A model generated the notes under the pieces. That model was given only the letters and a program-made list of their open reading frames with translations. It had not been told where the DNA came from and made no database searches. From Stenopsyche tienmushanensis (lineage: Eukaryota > Arthropoda > Insecta > Trichoptera > Stenopsychidae): a stretch of DNA of 64,000 nucleotides. The position numbers and the translations under genes are program-made. This document shows, piece by piece, positions 31,000-43,624 of the stretch. The stretch covers positions 1,302,001-1,366,000 of the forward strand of contig WACJ01000044.1 in the NCBI GenBank assembly GCA_008973525.1, given 5' to 3'. The first letter of the stretch is position 1. Each line of letters opens with the position of its first letter.

Positions 31000-32729
31000 C
31001 CGGAGAGGAATACTTAATACATACGTTAATTAATTTAGATTGAAATGTCAGATTCTAAATCTGAAATCGATTAATTTCACTTGATCATTTGAAAAATGAA
31101 TAAGATTGGTAATTCATTATCATTCGCGTAATAAGTAAGTATAATTTTTTAACAGATTAAATTTTTAAACATTATTTTTTTACAGACCACACAATAAAAA
31201 AGTGATGAATACACATTTAAAAAAATAGGTCCAAAGTCTCGTACGTGTTTATAATCATTTTTTTAAGCGAATAATATTAAATTAATTCAATAATTAATTT
31301 TGAATCTTCCGTTTTTGTTGGCAATCGATTATTCAAAGGGTTTTCATCACTATGACTATCAAAAATTAGCCATTAATTGATACAATTCAAAAATTTGCAG
31401 TGGACATTTATGAAAGCATCGATTTTTCGCAAACGCCCTGTGGCAATAAAAGGTGGTCATAGGGGTTCCACCCTTACAAGTCGGACCGGTCGCTGGTGGC
31501 ATTTAGATGCTTACAATTGTCGGAGTCTTCGTGGAAAATGTCACGAAAAGTACACGTTTGGCCTTTACACCATAGCGCCCTTTGAATATGAAAATTGTCG
31601 TAGAGATGGAAAATTCTCTTCCGGAAAATCTCGCCCGAATCACACATTAGATAATTTTTCAATATCAAAAAATGCTTTGAATATTTCATTTAATATTGCA
31701 ATGACATTCTATAGATATTCTAGGGATATATTGATTTAATCAAATTTCATACATTTTTGTAGCTTCAGTTGATGGTAGTAAGGACTGAGATTGGGAAAAC
31801 CACCAATGTATGGGAAATTTCTATGCTAGCAAATATTAAGCTGCTAACTTATTCAATAAATATTGAAGAGTATGGCTTATGGAAAGCTTATATTTAAGTT
31901 CTTTGAAGAATTTGATATCATAGAAACATTACATAGAAGGGTAGAAAAATTATTTATTTCTCAGCATAGTCTCCTTTCAGCTCGATATACTTTTCCCAAC
32001 GTTGTTCAATGATGAAGTATCAACGAAAAAATTCGGCTTTATTGCTTTTAAAATATATAGTTTAGCTAGTAGCTATATGTTTGTAAAAACATAATTATTT
32101 AATAATCTAATTATTTTGTATTTTGATTATATTTTTAGTCATAAAATATCAATAAGTATCTGAATATGGATGGTGATGTAAATCAAAAAAATAGTTGATG
32201 CGGGCGATGGCAGACATAAGAACAAGCACGCTTCTTACTTCCACTCCGATATTATTAATCAGTGCAATGCATAAATTTAAAGCCATTTAATATGAAAATC
32301 CATGTTGCATTGTTTTCATATTGGGCAAAACTATCTTGCATATATTTATGCAAAATATGACCAGGGTCCACATAATGATGATTTTTATTCTGGTTAGAGA
32401 TAAGATATTTGTTGCTTCACAATAAATTGGATATTATGCTGGAGAACCCTATTATAAAGATATGGATGAGATGCATATATTATTAGATGAGTTTCTCGCG
32501 TAATCAGGTTATAACTAATGAGGAATTAATGACACTGAATTTGTAATTTACTAAAGAAGAAACGCATTTGAAACCTCTCAGCAGCGAAATTAATGCGATA
32601 GCACTTAACCAAAACTATTATTTTGGTCGATGAAGATATAACAGAAGTTCCAATTGTAACTAAAATAAATAAAATAATCGATTAAACTCAATCCGGTTCG
32701 CTTACTTGAAATAATAATATTAGGGTGTC
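31000..32729. other. Spacer; one 120-codon frame of unknown meaning
   Basis: 31377-31739 (+) is open for 120 codons (FRKRPVAIKGGHRGSTLTS, then WWHLDAYNCRSLRGKCHEKY). I recognise no domain. The rest is AT-rich without structure that I can name. Confidence 0.3.
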
Positions 32730-33785
32730 CGAAGGCCTGGACTGTAATACTTTTTAAAAAAGGAGACAATTCGTTGCTTAAGAACTATCGTCCAATTTCG
32801 CTTCTCTCCCATATATATATAAAGTATTCTCTAGAGTTAAAACTAATAGGCTGGCAGATCGATTTGACAAATTTCAACCTCGAGAACAGGCTGGATTTAG
32901 AAAAGACTTTAGTATCATTGAGCATATCCACATACCAAGACAAATCATCCAGAAAACCGAAAAATATAATCAGCCACTGTCTTTCTTGGGCAGTTTTAGA
33001 CTCACTACAACGCTATAATATAAACTATCTCCCAAGCTTATCATAAACGCTTTGGAAGATGTGTTTAAACTGCTATCTTGGAAAAATGTCGACACAGTAT
33101 TGACAACACACAAGTGGAGAAATTGTGACATAGTATTAATAGCCGAATCATCTGAAAAGCTTCAAGACATGCTCCAAGACCTAAACGAAGTGTCAAGTAA
33201 AATTTGTCTGAAAATGAACATGGATAAAATCGAAGCCATGATAAATAGTCACAACTCTCAGACCTTTGAGGCGATATCCATTGGGGGAACACAAATTGAG
33301 GTTAAAAATGAATACACGTATCTGGGACAAGTAATACATCTCAACAGAAATTGACAGACGAATACCACTGGGATGGCAGCATTTAACCAACGCATCATCC
33401 CAGTGTTAAGCCACGAAGACGTGGAATCTAATATCAGGCATTTTGCACAGAATAAAGTTTTCCAAGCGTGCCATAGAGAGATCTATGCTCGGAGTGTCTT
33501 CATAATATAGAATCAGAAACGAGGATATCCGAAGAAGAACTGGAGTAGTAGACGCTACTGAAAGAATTGACACACTTAAATGGCAATGGGGGAGACAAAT
33601 GTGTCGAAGAAACGACGGTCGATGGGGAAGAAAAGTGTTGGAGTGGAGACCCCTGTAAGACTGACGACATCGAAAGAATAGCAGGATGAAGCTGGATGCG
33701 GAAAGCGGAGGATCGAGAGGGATGAAGACTCATGCGTTAAACGGTGGACGAACACAGACTGATGATGATGATGATGATTATGAAT
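32730..33785 (+). mobile_element. RTE-like non-LTR retrotransposon, degenerate
   Basis: Shifting frames read NSLLKNYRPISLLSHIYIKY (reverse-transcriptase entry motif), FEKA-lost SWAVLDSLQRYNINYL, LEDVFKLLSWKN, SSEKLQDMLQDLNEVSSKIC, LKMNMDKIEAMIN, EYTYLGQVIHLNRN, then RRPT-type tail remnants (RMWRQMC, RWGRKVLEW). The F/YADD box is damaged. It ends in a GATGATGATGATGATGAT run at about 33762-33779, the tail type of RTE elements. Not functional. Confidence 0.8.
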
Positions 33786-33789
33786 CTTT

Positions 33790-34268
33790 CCTCAGCGGTC
33801 AGACTGCATGACGATTTGAAGATTCCGCCACGATCAGGCGCACAGCTCATCAGATACCCATTGAAACCATCCTACTGTATTCAACCATCGACATCTTATT
33901 CCGCACTCTATGTAAGAGTCTATCGTGACAATAAAATCAAAAGTTTATCGTGGCTTTAAAAAAAAAACATAATTTATCGGCTTTTAATCCTACATCTTAA
34001 ATTAGACATCAAGGACCTCTAATTTACTATAAGTCGCAGTACAAAACACTTAAAAAACTAAGAAAACTTGCCTGAGTATCGACGCTGCATGACGTTCAGG
34101 ATAGATCCTGGAGTACGGGACGCATTCTGGACCAACACTGCACTTTATTTATTAAGATATATCCCTCTGACGATTAAGCCAAACCGTATAACCTAACAAC
34201 CGAACACGCACTGATTGTCGCCTAGCTAAATTCGACGGCTCAACTGAGCGTACGAATATATAAATGTA
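33790..34268. other. Spacer, no gene
   Basis: Nothing recognised apart from short frames. Confidence 0.3.
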
Positions 34269-34272
34269 TTAA

Positions 34273-34513
34273 CAGCTTAACGGCCGCGGACTCGTATTTG
34301 AGTCTTTGAAAAACTTTGGTTGCTGTCCGTGGACTCTTATATACGTCTACGTCATACATTCCATTCTATTGAAAAACTATTGGGTTACTAAAATACCTCA
34401 AGTGGTTTACGAAATATAGTGAATTTAGTGAAATGGTAGTTTTTTTGCTTTTCTTTCTGCAAAATCGCCAAAATCGGCAAAAATTTTTTAAAAAACATGC
34501 GGTCGTTAAGCTG
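34273..34513. mobile_element. TTAA-flanked MITE, 241 bp
   Basis: Including the target, the ends are TTAACAGCTTAACGGCCGC and TTAACAGCTTAACGACCGC (18 of 19 match), with TTAA on both sides (34269-34272 and 34514-34517). TTAA targets are typical of piggyBac-mobilised elements. No coding sequence. Confidence 0.75.
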
Positions 34514-34519
34514 TTAATA

Positions 34520-35935
34520 CTAAATGAAAATTATTATGAAAAGCTATTGAAAGAATGCATGAGATTCTCTCTGAGATGAGCTCTTTTGATATATTCCCAA
34601 AAATATTTTTATCAAATTTGAAATTCATTAAAAAACAATATATTTATGCAACGAAAAGGATGGTGATTTTTTTTGAAAAATAATATTTTTGGGAATATAT
34701 CGCAGCAGCTTATTTAATCCCATGATTTTTAAAAAATAGTTTTTCTTATAAATATTAATAATTTGTCATAAATGCGTTTCAATTTGTCCGTCCAGTTTAG
34801 GCGTCGAGTTTATGCTATGCAACAATATTCGGTGCAGAGCTATATTTTATTTTCACAGGTTAGGATGTGCATGTGCGTATGTTAAGTGATATTTTTTAAT
34901 ACACAGAGTGTTGTGCCGTTCCGGAATGTGATCCGTGTTCCAGACTGTATCCTGATCGTCGTGCAGCTAAAATATTGAGGCAAGTAGTCATAGTTTTTAA
35001 GTATATTGTAATACGATTATTAGGCTTATTATCGAAATGTTTAATGTTGAACAATCGCATTGAGATTTCAAGAACACAGATCGGAAATAATACTCATAGT
35101 GGATTGGAAAATCAAGATGTCTATTTTAAGATGTAGGATTTAGGTCCGATTTTTGTATCATTTTTTTAAAGTCACGACTAATATTCAAATGTATGTAAAA
35201 TACGATATTCGGAAGTGATTCATTTAGCATTTCATAGCTAAAAGTTTCTTTAAGCATAAAATTTTCCTTAGATTAAAGAAAATACATCATTTTAAAAATA
35301 TATCATCAGCTAAATAATTGGACTAAAATGTGTCAAATATTTAATTTCAGGTATGAAATCGTGTTTAATATAAAAGCAATCCGCAATTGTTTGATTACGA
35401 AATCAACCAGCCTTGATCAATCAATAGTCTTAAGTTTAGATGGACGTTGTGAAAAATTGTACAGTGTGGTTCAAAAGAACTGCTGGTGAACCAAATTCCA
35501 AAGGTGTCCAGGACTTCAAAATTCATGCAGTAAAAACTCTCAGGTAAGGATAATAAGATTTACAAGATAAATTTGAGCTATCATTTAATTTGTCATCTAA
35601 AATATACACACAAAATATTTGGTCTAATGGATGTTTAAATTCTTTGTTTTAGGTAAGTCTTTCGAATAGCGCAATATCAATCCGAAATACCGAAGTTTTC
35701 AAATATACTCATACTTTGAGTTAAATACATAATGCGTAAAAATACGTAAAACCGAAATATAAATATTCTTCAGAATATTGTCGATTATTTTTTCTGATTT
35801 TACTGGATACATTTTCTTTTGTATGAGACGTATGATGTCTAGTAATATCGTCACTACTTCTTTCACTTGTACTCCCTGTGTCATTAATATTTTGGTCTGA
35901 TTCACGATTTCGTTTGGTAATAAATGTATCCATTG
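34520..35935. other. AT-rich spacer
   Basis: No gene. A 36-codon frame from 35439 ends at a GTAAGG donor-like site, but nothing supports it as an exon. Confidence 0.3.
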
Positions 35936-35939
35936 TAAG

Positions 35940-36860
35940 GGGCCCAGTTATGTTCGTGTTGCTTCTGTCGACCAGTCCCAGTTACCTCCGTTCATAGAGC
36001 TTCTGACGGCCTGCGACTGCCGCGTCCCCCGTAACGTTGATATCTATTTTTTTGTTGTGTTATTCATTTTATTTAAATAAGGTAGTTAATCTGCTGCACC
36101 CTATACACATTTGATAATATGTCGCTAAACTTTTGCATATTTTAGACTCACCTAATGCCTTCTACCGCCATCATGCAAATTTAGTTCGATTGCGTCCCCC
36201 AGGAACGAGGTGTCCTTCATTTTTTTGTCGTAACCCGGAAGAGGTCGGCTTCAGCCGGGGCAGCAACCGAGGGGGTCGACCCATTTCGCACGAACCCAAT
36301 GATAAATACTGTAATTAGAGGCAAAGCGCAATAAGTCGTAGGGCGTATAGATATAGGGCTCGTCGAAAAATCACTTAAAATTCCGCGCTTCACCTTTGTA
36401 CAAAATTAAACCGTTGGGGCCACAGATTTTCGGGCATTTAAAAACCCGAACGAGGCATGAATTCGTAATAAAAGCCCGTCTGAAGCTGCCTTGGACGTCA
36501 GGGCCTGCGTTAATTTGTCCCGGCGTTCGGGAGGGCCACTTATCCAATTACGGTGCGTGGTGGCTCCGCACACCGCAATGATTAATGAAGGCCCTAACGA
36601 CCTCCGGCCCCTGCCAACTCATAACTCGATTGAAAACTTTGCCTCAAATTCATTTTCCGACACGATGACATTGCAAAAGTCGAACGTCAAGCGGCCCGAC
36701 GCCACTATATTGATCTGCGACGCCAAGATTGTCACCCTGATGAATGACCACCCGTCATGACGTCTCAGATGAAATGGAAACTATTGCATTCCGTCTGGAT
36801 CCAAACGGGCCCTAGGAATTTCGGACCGTTGCCGGCATAGCTTCACGCATAAAATTTAAC
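35940..36860. other. Non-repetitive GC-richer block
   Basis: About 0.9 kb with balanced composition, no long open frame and no second copy in the window. It includes an ATGCAAAT octamer near 36173. A candidate conserved noncoding or regulatory region, by texture only. Confidence 0.3.
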
Positions 36861-37299
36861 CAATTGCACCTATTACTGTGGTTGCTGATCTGATTTTGAA
36901 GCTTTTTTTGCATTTCATAGTACATAAGTACCATTTTATATTAATCAAAATCAGAATCTAATACAAGGGCAGAATTTGATGGTCCAGAAACCGTTTTTTG
37001 CTGTTTTTTTATTAATTGTTTGTATTGCACAAGTAGCATAATTTTAATTTCCATTAAATAGCGCCAATCTTAACAATTCGATGTCCAGTTCTCGCATATA
37101 ATCAGTGTTTTTTTGGCATTTTTTTATTGATGTAATTATTACATAAAAATACAACGAATATAAAATTACGATAAAAAATCAGTAATGAAATGAAGGCGTT
37201 CTCAAATACGCGCGTAGAGAGCCAATTTCAATATTTCAGATGCCAATCTGATTTACCCCTAAAGGAGTACTATCGGAGGGCCTGCGATCCCCTTCCACT

Positions 37300-37640
37300 T
37301 ATTCAGAAAGAGCACTCTTGAACATTGAGTTCGAAGACAGACAGAGACAGAGAGAGTACGCAGCGCAGTTCGAGAGACAGAGACGGAGAGCTTCCCCGCA
37401 TGCATCACACGGTTGTATAAATTGTTAACCCAAATTTATCGACTAATAATGATTTCGATTTTAAATGTGTTATTTGTTTACGCAAAGAAATGGTCGAATA
37501 TTTGTCGAGTCTTTGTCCAATTATCATTTCATTGTAAAGCAGGAACATATTAATCGATTTTTGTGTATTGTTTATGTAAAGAAATGAAGTGGTCTTGTAT
37601 GCCATCAACAGTGTTTATTTACCGTTGATTTTGCCTCGAA
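37300..37640 (+). repeat. Dispersed repeat (GACAGAGACGGAGAG family)
   Basis: GTTCGAAGACAGACAGAGAC, GTTGTATAAATTGTTAACCC, AAATTTATCGACTAATAATG and GTTTACGCAAAGAAATGGTC. The same order is at 62520 (+) and, inverted, at 38390 and 44690. Class unknown. Confidence 0.6.
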
Positions 37641-37949
37641 TTGATGATTGACTCACGCTAATAGAAACTGACGAAATCGGTGTAAAGCGATTATGGCGTC
37701 AAAGGCTTCATCGATTTTAAATTTGCTCTCTCCTCAAAAGGTTAATAATCTTCTCTCTAGTATTATTTCTAGAAAACAGACCAAGTATTATGAATAATGG
37801 CATAAACATTTCTATCTGAACACAACAAGTAAAAAAGGGATCGCCTACTTTATGCTATATGGGCATTTCTCAGTAAACTATTAAGTATTGTTTTTTAAAA
37901 ACATTTACAATTAATCAAATTTATAGAATACTCTATCGAATCTAAATGC

Positions 37950-38060
37950 TTGGATTTTTTACCGATCTTATTAATTACGCTCACATACTTATATTTCATA
38001 TTTGGCCTCTTGTGGTGCGGAGGACTGTTGCCAGGGGACTATTTAATTGGATTTCTATTG
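37950..38060 (-). repeat. Dispersed repeat (INNIDEEDGEI family), 5' part
   Basis: On the minus strand AATCCAATTAAATAGTCCCC, GGCAACAGTCCTCCGCACCA and GGCCAAATATGAAATATAAG match 9928-9993. The coding tail is nearly absent. Confidence 0.55.
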
Positions 38061-38165
38061 CAATTTAGTTGCACACACACATTTCTATTGCAATTTAGTT
38101 GCACACACACATTTCTATTGCAATTTAGTTGCACACACATATTTCTATTGCAATTTAGTTGCACG
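38050..38165 (+). repeat. 30-bp tandem repeat, four units
   Basis: ATTTCTATTGCAATTTAGTT followed by GCACACACAC, four times; the first three are virtually identical and the last diverges at the end. The unit is a multiple of three, so the region stays open and encodes FLLQFSCTHT repeats; this is a by-product and not evidence for a gene. Confidence 0.85.
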
Positions 38166-38174
38166 TCGCATATT

Positions 38175-38390
38175 GGCAGGAAATTTGCACATGAGAAAGC
38201 TGTGCGCAAGATGGGTGCCGCGTTAGCTCACAATGGAATAAAAACAGCGTCATGCGAATGTATCAAACGAGTGATTTTGCGATGTTTCCCAGCAATAAAA
38301 GCCGAATTTTTACGTCGATTCATTAACATGTCAATCCACTTATCTATGAGGAGTATCGCTGTGTGTATGAAGTTTGTACATAAATAAATA
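38175..38390 (+). mobile_element. mariner fragment
   Basis: CACATGAGAAAGCTGTGCGC reads HMRKLCARWVPR, then a stop, LTME and RHANVSNE, the HMKKLCARWVPHLLT...R...S segment of mariner transposases. Confidence 0.65.
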
Positions 38391-38600
38391 AACACAGTCG
38401 ATAGCACAAAATATTCGGTCATTTATTTGCATAAAAATTAATAATACACTTGAAATCGATTCATTATATCATTCACATATCATTATTAGTTGATAAATTT
38501 GGGTTAACGATCTATACAATCGTTCGATATACGCAAGATATTCTTTCCGTCTCTTTCTGTCTCTGAGCTCAACCTGTAAGAATATTCTTTCTGAATCACT
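38390..38600 (-). repeat. Dispersed repeat (GACAGAGACGGAGAG family)
   Basis: Inverse of 37330-37620: CGATAGCACAAAATATTCGG, GTTGATAAATTTGGGTTAAC, CTTTCTGTCTCTGAGCTC. Confidence 0.55.
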
Positions 38601-40220
38601 GGAATTCACTCGCAAATAGGCGACCTTCCTACCATACAGGTTAATTATGTTATTTGAAGCTTTTTTTCTGGAAAATGGATTTAACTATATTAGCAAAGTA
38701 GACTTGTATTTTCTTAATCAAATAAGGAAATATGCTCGCGCGGTAATTCAGCAACACAGTTTATATAATATTTTAATTTAAGAGCTTTAATAAATCTTAG
38801 ACTTAAATCCAACATGTTCCTTTAAATTCTGTAATGCTTTTAAAGATTTAATGCTCCGCTGGAGAATGAATGAAAGCTTTTTTGTTGGCGCGCCAGAAAG
38901 CTTGACCTGATGATGATGAAAGCTTCGCGCTCCGCATTTTTATGTTGCGCTCTCTTAAAAGCTCGTAATTTTAATTTGAATATTATTTTCAGTCACGTAA
39001 TATTAATTGAATTAAACTTGTAAAATTTGCAATCGATTTTAATTTAAATCCAAAAAGGCTTCGCCCGTTAGTAAGATGCACTCCAAGCTTGCAAGCTGAT
39101 CTTAAAGACCTTAGGGATGAAAGGGACGAGCCAAGTCCAGACCGGATCTTGCTTAATGTATTTTTAATACCTATTCCATTCAAGTTGAAAATAAATTTGT
39201 ACGGGCGACGAAGATATCGACGGCAGAAGATTTATGCGCTTAATAGATAATGCAATACATAAATATTTTAAAATTATTGCACTTTCGTACACTGTACTGA
39301 ATAAATTTAAAATAAATAATTTCTTATCGGAGGACTTATGCAAACATAAATATTTATCGTGCATGTGTAAATGTTATACCAAACATCATGCCAACCGCAA
39401 ATTTACCATATTGATACCCTTCAAACTCCTCAACTTGTACAAAGTTACGCTTAAACAGCTTTAGGCGTCTATTTTCTAAGCATATCGAGGAACTTTCAGC
39501 TGTTGATATTAATATGCACACATGACTAGCTTATTTTCGATAATATTTGACACTTTGCTTTTTTTATTTCAGAAGAAAAATCATTTCATAGCACAATCAA
39601 TTGATTATAATACTCAATCAATTAATCAACTTCTTCCATTTAGCTCCAGTTGGTTTTTTCTTAAAATATTTCGGTCTTACTTTTGAGTTTCTAAGAAAAA
39701 AAATGAGTCAACTGCGAGACTTTGTTAACGAACCATTCACATAAAAAATACAGATAAGTGAATTAATTTTAAATTGAATTAAACATAGATGCTATATTTG
39801 TATGTCTACAACTTATTGTCCACACAAATCCAATTTCTCTCAGGATGGCACAGCGTGAGTGAAGCTTGTATATCAATAAATGAACCTTAACACTGTTGAT
39901 ATTGTTGGACTCCATAATAGCGTTTAATATAATCACTTTTGCTACCAGGTTGAGTTTTAAATACATAGTTGGTTTATTTAGCTTTCTACTTTTTTATTAT
40001 GATTATAAAAAGATCAATAATGATCTAAGAAGATCCCATAGTGATGTTTTTCAATCCGATACGGAAAATTTCAATTATATTTTTATTGTTTATTTTGTCA
40101 TCATCTGTTGATAATTGATGTGATGATCTCTATTTTATACGCTAAATAATGTTTTGAATTTCTTTGTGGGCACCTCAGTCATGTAAATTAATTATTTTGC
40201 ATGCCCGTAAACTAAGAAAT
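38600..40220. other. Spacer; contains an inverted piece of a TTAAGGTTCATTTAT repeat
   Basis: 39800-39912 (minus) matches 42895-42990: GTGTTAAGGTTCATT, CTGAGAGAA and GTGTGGACAATAAG. No gene recognised in the remainder. Confidence 0.4.
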
Positions 40221-40224
40221 ATCT

Positions 40225-40390
40225 AAGCTTCGGAGACTGTGCGAGCCACGAAATATAGTATGTCCCCAGACAAAGAAATCCATTGGTGTCAGATCGGGAG
40301 ACCGTGCTAGCCAGGGAATAGGGCACGTCTCCAGACAAAGAAATCCAGTGGTGTCAGGCCTGGTGACCGGATGAGCCACGGAATAAGAAA
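40225..40390 (-). repeat. Tandem repeat of the transposase-motif unit, inverted
   Basis: About 2.5 units of roughly 63 bases (AGACAAAGAAATCCAGTGGT, then GTCAGGCCTGGTGACC). The minus strand encodes RSPDLTPMDFFVWG-like versions of the unit seen at 19200-19395. Confidence 0.6.
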
Positions 40391-40727
40391 AACTAAACTA
40401 AGTTAAAAATAGTTGTTAGTTTTTTTTTGTTTAGAAAATTTAGAAGATGACATCCCTCATTAATTTGCACATTTTTGTGACTATGGAAGCTATGAAGTAA
40501 TTCAATTTAAACTGATTGCCTAAAATAATTAATTATTTAGGTAAAAAATTCATTGCAAAATACAAAAATAGTTATTTTGTACTACTATGACCACAGATTA
40601 AAAACTTATGACAATTTAAAGGTGAAATTTTGGGTATTTTTTCCCTATAATATAATTCCAATTCAACGACCCTGACACTTAGGACATAGGGAGTATGTGT
40701 TAAATGTAACAAAATACTCATTCTAAC

Positions 40728-41319
40728 TAGGAAATCTAATCCCGGGATCCCGGACAGTTTTAGATGCTCATGAATCCCGGGAATAGTAAACGTAGCCCCG
40801 AAAAATTTGGGATTGAAATTTTTATCTAACATAAATCGTACAACTCAACAGTATGATGAATGCTACTAAATCGAGACATTCCCGCCAAAATATGGACGCT
40901 TGGAAACAGTGGCGTAACTACTAATTGGCGAGCTTATGCGATGCCTACGGGCAGTGACTACGTAATCTATGTATACATATATTCAGTACATATATGTTTT
41001 TCAAATTGTTATATTAACTTTTCCCTACCGGTGATGTATTTACTACACATCGACTCTAATAATGGGAATATCGATATCAAATATAATAGATACGGGGTTC
41101 AGAATTTTTGTATTCCTCTGTAATAGAATTACAAATCACATCAAAGTGTTCTCTTGTCACAAAATTCTCTTGTCTTAATAAACTTATTAGTAATTTTTGG
41201 TCAAATGTATCAATGTAATTTCTTGAACCACTGAAAATCCCGGTCCCGAAATCCCGGGATGGTCTAATGCAATCCTAAAATCCCGGGATTGAAATTTTGA
41301 CTCGGGATTGAATTCCCTA
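40728..41319 (+). mobile_element. hAT-derived element, copy C
   Basis: Starts TAGGAAATCTAATCCCGGG and ends CTCGGGATTGAATTCCCTA, an inverted pair. The flanking octamers ATTCTAAC and CTCCTAAC match at 6 of 8 bases, an aged target duplication. Internal sequence is that of 59524-60469 with the dimerisation peptide region deleted. Confidence 0.75.
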
Positions 41320-42895
41320 CTCCTAACCCAAAAAAAAAAAATGTCGGTTCATGTGCAAAACATTCTGTATAAGCGATTACTAGTCAAAATTAAAGTTGTA
41401 TTTTTTAAATGCTTGAATATTATTAAAAAAAACGTGATTCAAAGCTTAATTACGAAAGTTTGGCGACTCCCTAAAAAAAAACATTACGCCAAATCATCAA
41501 ACAATGTATTTATTTCAGCAACATTCTGACAGTTATACTTTTGTATATCAAGGCACAATAAGTAATACGCTGTCATCTATATAGGGTCTAATTGAATCTT
41601 TACACTTAGCACCGAAATTCTATAATAAAAGTAAATATTAGACCCGTTTCTTTTATTGTTTGTTTTGTCATTTCTTTTTGTGTCTCCTTTGCGTTTACCT
41701 CGACGAAGGAAACTCAATTGTTGGAACAAGTCGGTGTGGGACAGGCGATAAGGACACTCCACTAATGTTGTGACAATACGTCATGTGACCCTCGAGCGGG
41801 CGGGGGAAACACGCCTTGCGAAATTATAAGTAGGAAGACGAGCAAAAATGAAAGTGGGTGAGGGCAGGCGAGAAAGTGGGCTGGACGGATGTAAAATTTC
41901 GCTTGGGGGAGAAATGGGAAAAGAAAGTAAAGAAACAACAAATGGGTGGTCATCTGTCTGTTGGGTGACCCTGGAAGCAGGAAGCTGAGGGTAGCAGCTT
42001 TATGCTCAGAGTAATGTGAGATGATCCGTTTCTTTTTTGCTTTGGATATACATGTAAGTGCAGAGTGCCCACTTAAATAAGATGTTAGGTTGGAAAGCTC
42101 TTCGAATTGGAGTCTGCGTGTATCATTACGCCGTCCGCTGAGGTATTTCTTGGATGAGATGCTCGCAAATGCACAAGTCGAAAAAGGTACATTCTAGAAA
42201 AAGCATGTTTGGACCGATTTGATGCACTCTTTGATTCAATATTGAAATTGATTAATCCAAATTAATTACATAGCTAATACGACTAGCTTATTTGGTAATG
42301 AATATAGTTTGAAGCTACCACAAAATCGAATCAAAACTATCACTCAATAAGGTCGTGGGATGGCGCCATTATTGACAAATCCATATTATTTTTGAAAAGT
42401 ATCAAATTTTTATAATTCGTTTTTTTTTTAAACTACTTTTATCAAGCTTATGGAAGTGCTCCCATACACCCTAGATGCGCATTCTTTATGAAATTTAGCA
42501 GGCACGTGTATAGACTAGAATTATTCAAAAATATTCAAGAGTGTTTATTAAATGAACAAAAAACCACAAAAAATGTTGGTAAAAACACAGACTTATCTTC
42601 GATCGCTCATTATTTTTTTATTATTTTCCCATATTTATTCGCAGTTATAGTCTGAGATATACACAATATTATACAAAGTAAAAATATGCTTAATTTTTTT
42701 TACTGCAAGTCAACGAACTTTAAAAAATATTTTTATGTTCAATAAAGATTGCTTAGTCAACACACTAAATATCAACATTCAATTTAGGCCCAACAAGGTA
42801 GAAACGTCCCTTAAATTTGGGGTCTTCTTAGATTACTGGTGGTCTTATTCGTCCTGGTACTGAAATTGACTCTATTTGAAACGCTATTATGGATT
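41320..42895. other. Spacer, no gene recognised
   Basis: Contains a purine-rich stretch (41800-41950) and several short frames without motifs. About 42545-42720 repeats, in order, the AT-rich DNA of 23720-23560 (inverted), including TTTTTGTGGTTTTTTG-like text. Confidence 0.3.
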
Positions 42896-42899
42896 CCAA

Positions 42900-42990
42900 C
42901 AATATCAACAGTGTTAAGGTTCATTTATAGCTTGACTTACGCTGCGCGGTCCTGAGAGAAGAGTGGATATGTGTGGACAATAAGTAGTAG
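42900..42990 (+). repeat. TTAAGGTTCATTTAT repeat segment
   Basis: Shared with 39800-39912 (minus), 54200-54300, 62750-62850 and 63765-63850. CTCACGCTGCGC-like block is common to all. Confidence 0.5.
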
Positions 42991-42994
42991 GCAT

Positions 42995-43545
42995 ACAAAT
43001 ACTCTTTCATCTCTTGACTATGCTTACATAAAACACAATTGAAATAATCAAGACAAACTGAAAAAATGTTATTTACAGTAATAGTAATCTTTCTATGTAC
43101 AATGCAAATATACGGCATTATAATACTTGAGGGGGGAAAATCATGGAAGCCGTGGACATGTCAATCATTAGCATCATTCTTTACCACCACTCTCTTCATA
43201 GACTGAGAGATCCATTTGTTTGCAAACAATTTTTTTTAACAATGAAGCTCATTTCATAATGGATGGATTCATTAACCTTTTGAACGAACAAATTTAAAAT
43301 CGATGAAGTCGTTGATGCCATAATCGTATGCCTCATATCATCGCCGTATCATAAGCCATAGTCGTAAGATAATTTTTAATTCGAGGCGAGTTGATTGTAT
43401 GCAAGCACTGTTGATAGCATACAAGACCACGTCATTTTTTTTTTTTTACATAAACGATACAAAAGAAATCGATTAATTTACTCCTGCTTTAGAAGGAAAT
43501 GATAATCGAACAAAGACTCATTCAACAAGCAGCGACGAACAGGAA
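42995..43545. other. Spacer, no gene
   Basis: A short GC-richer patch at 43130-43220; otherwise AT-rich. Confidence 0.25.
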
Positions 43546-43624
43546 GCAATTAAATAAATAAACACTGTCGATAGCACACAATATTCGATCATTTCTTTGC
43601 GTAAAAAAAAAACACACATTAAAT

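Noticed and set aside
35439..35550. 36-codon frame ending at GTAAGG, resembling an exon
   Set aside because: Too short, no recognised domain, no matching partner exon.
38050..38165. CRISPR-like direct repeats
   Set aside because: The units are contiguous with no spacers, and the DNA is eukaryotic.
37950..38387. 145-codon frame
   Set aside because: A chance join of a repeat, a 30-bp tandem array (length a multiple of three) and an out-of-frame mariner fragment.
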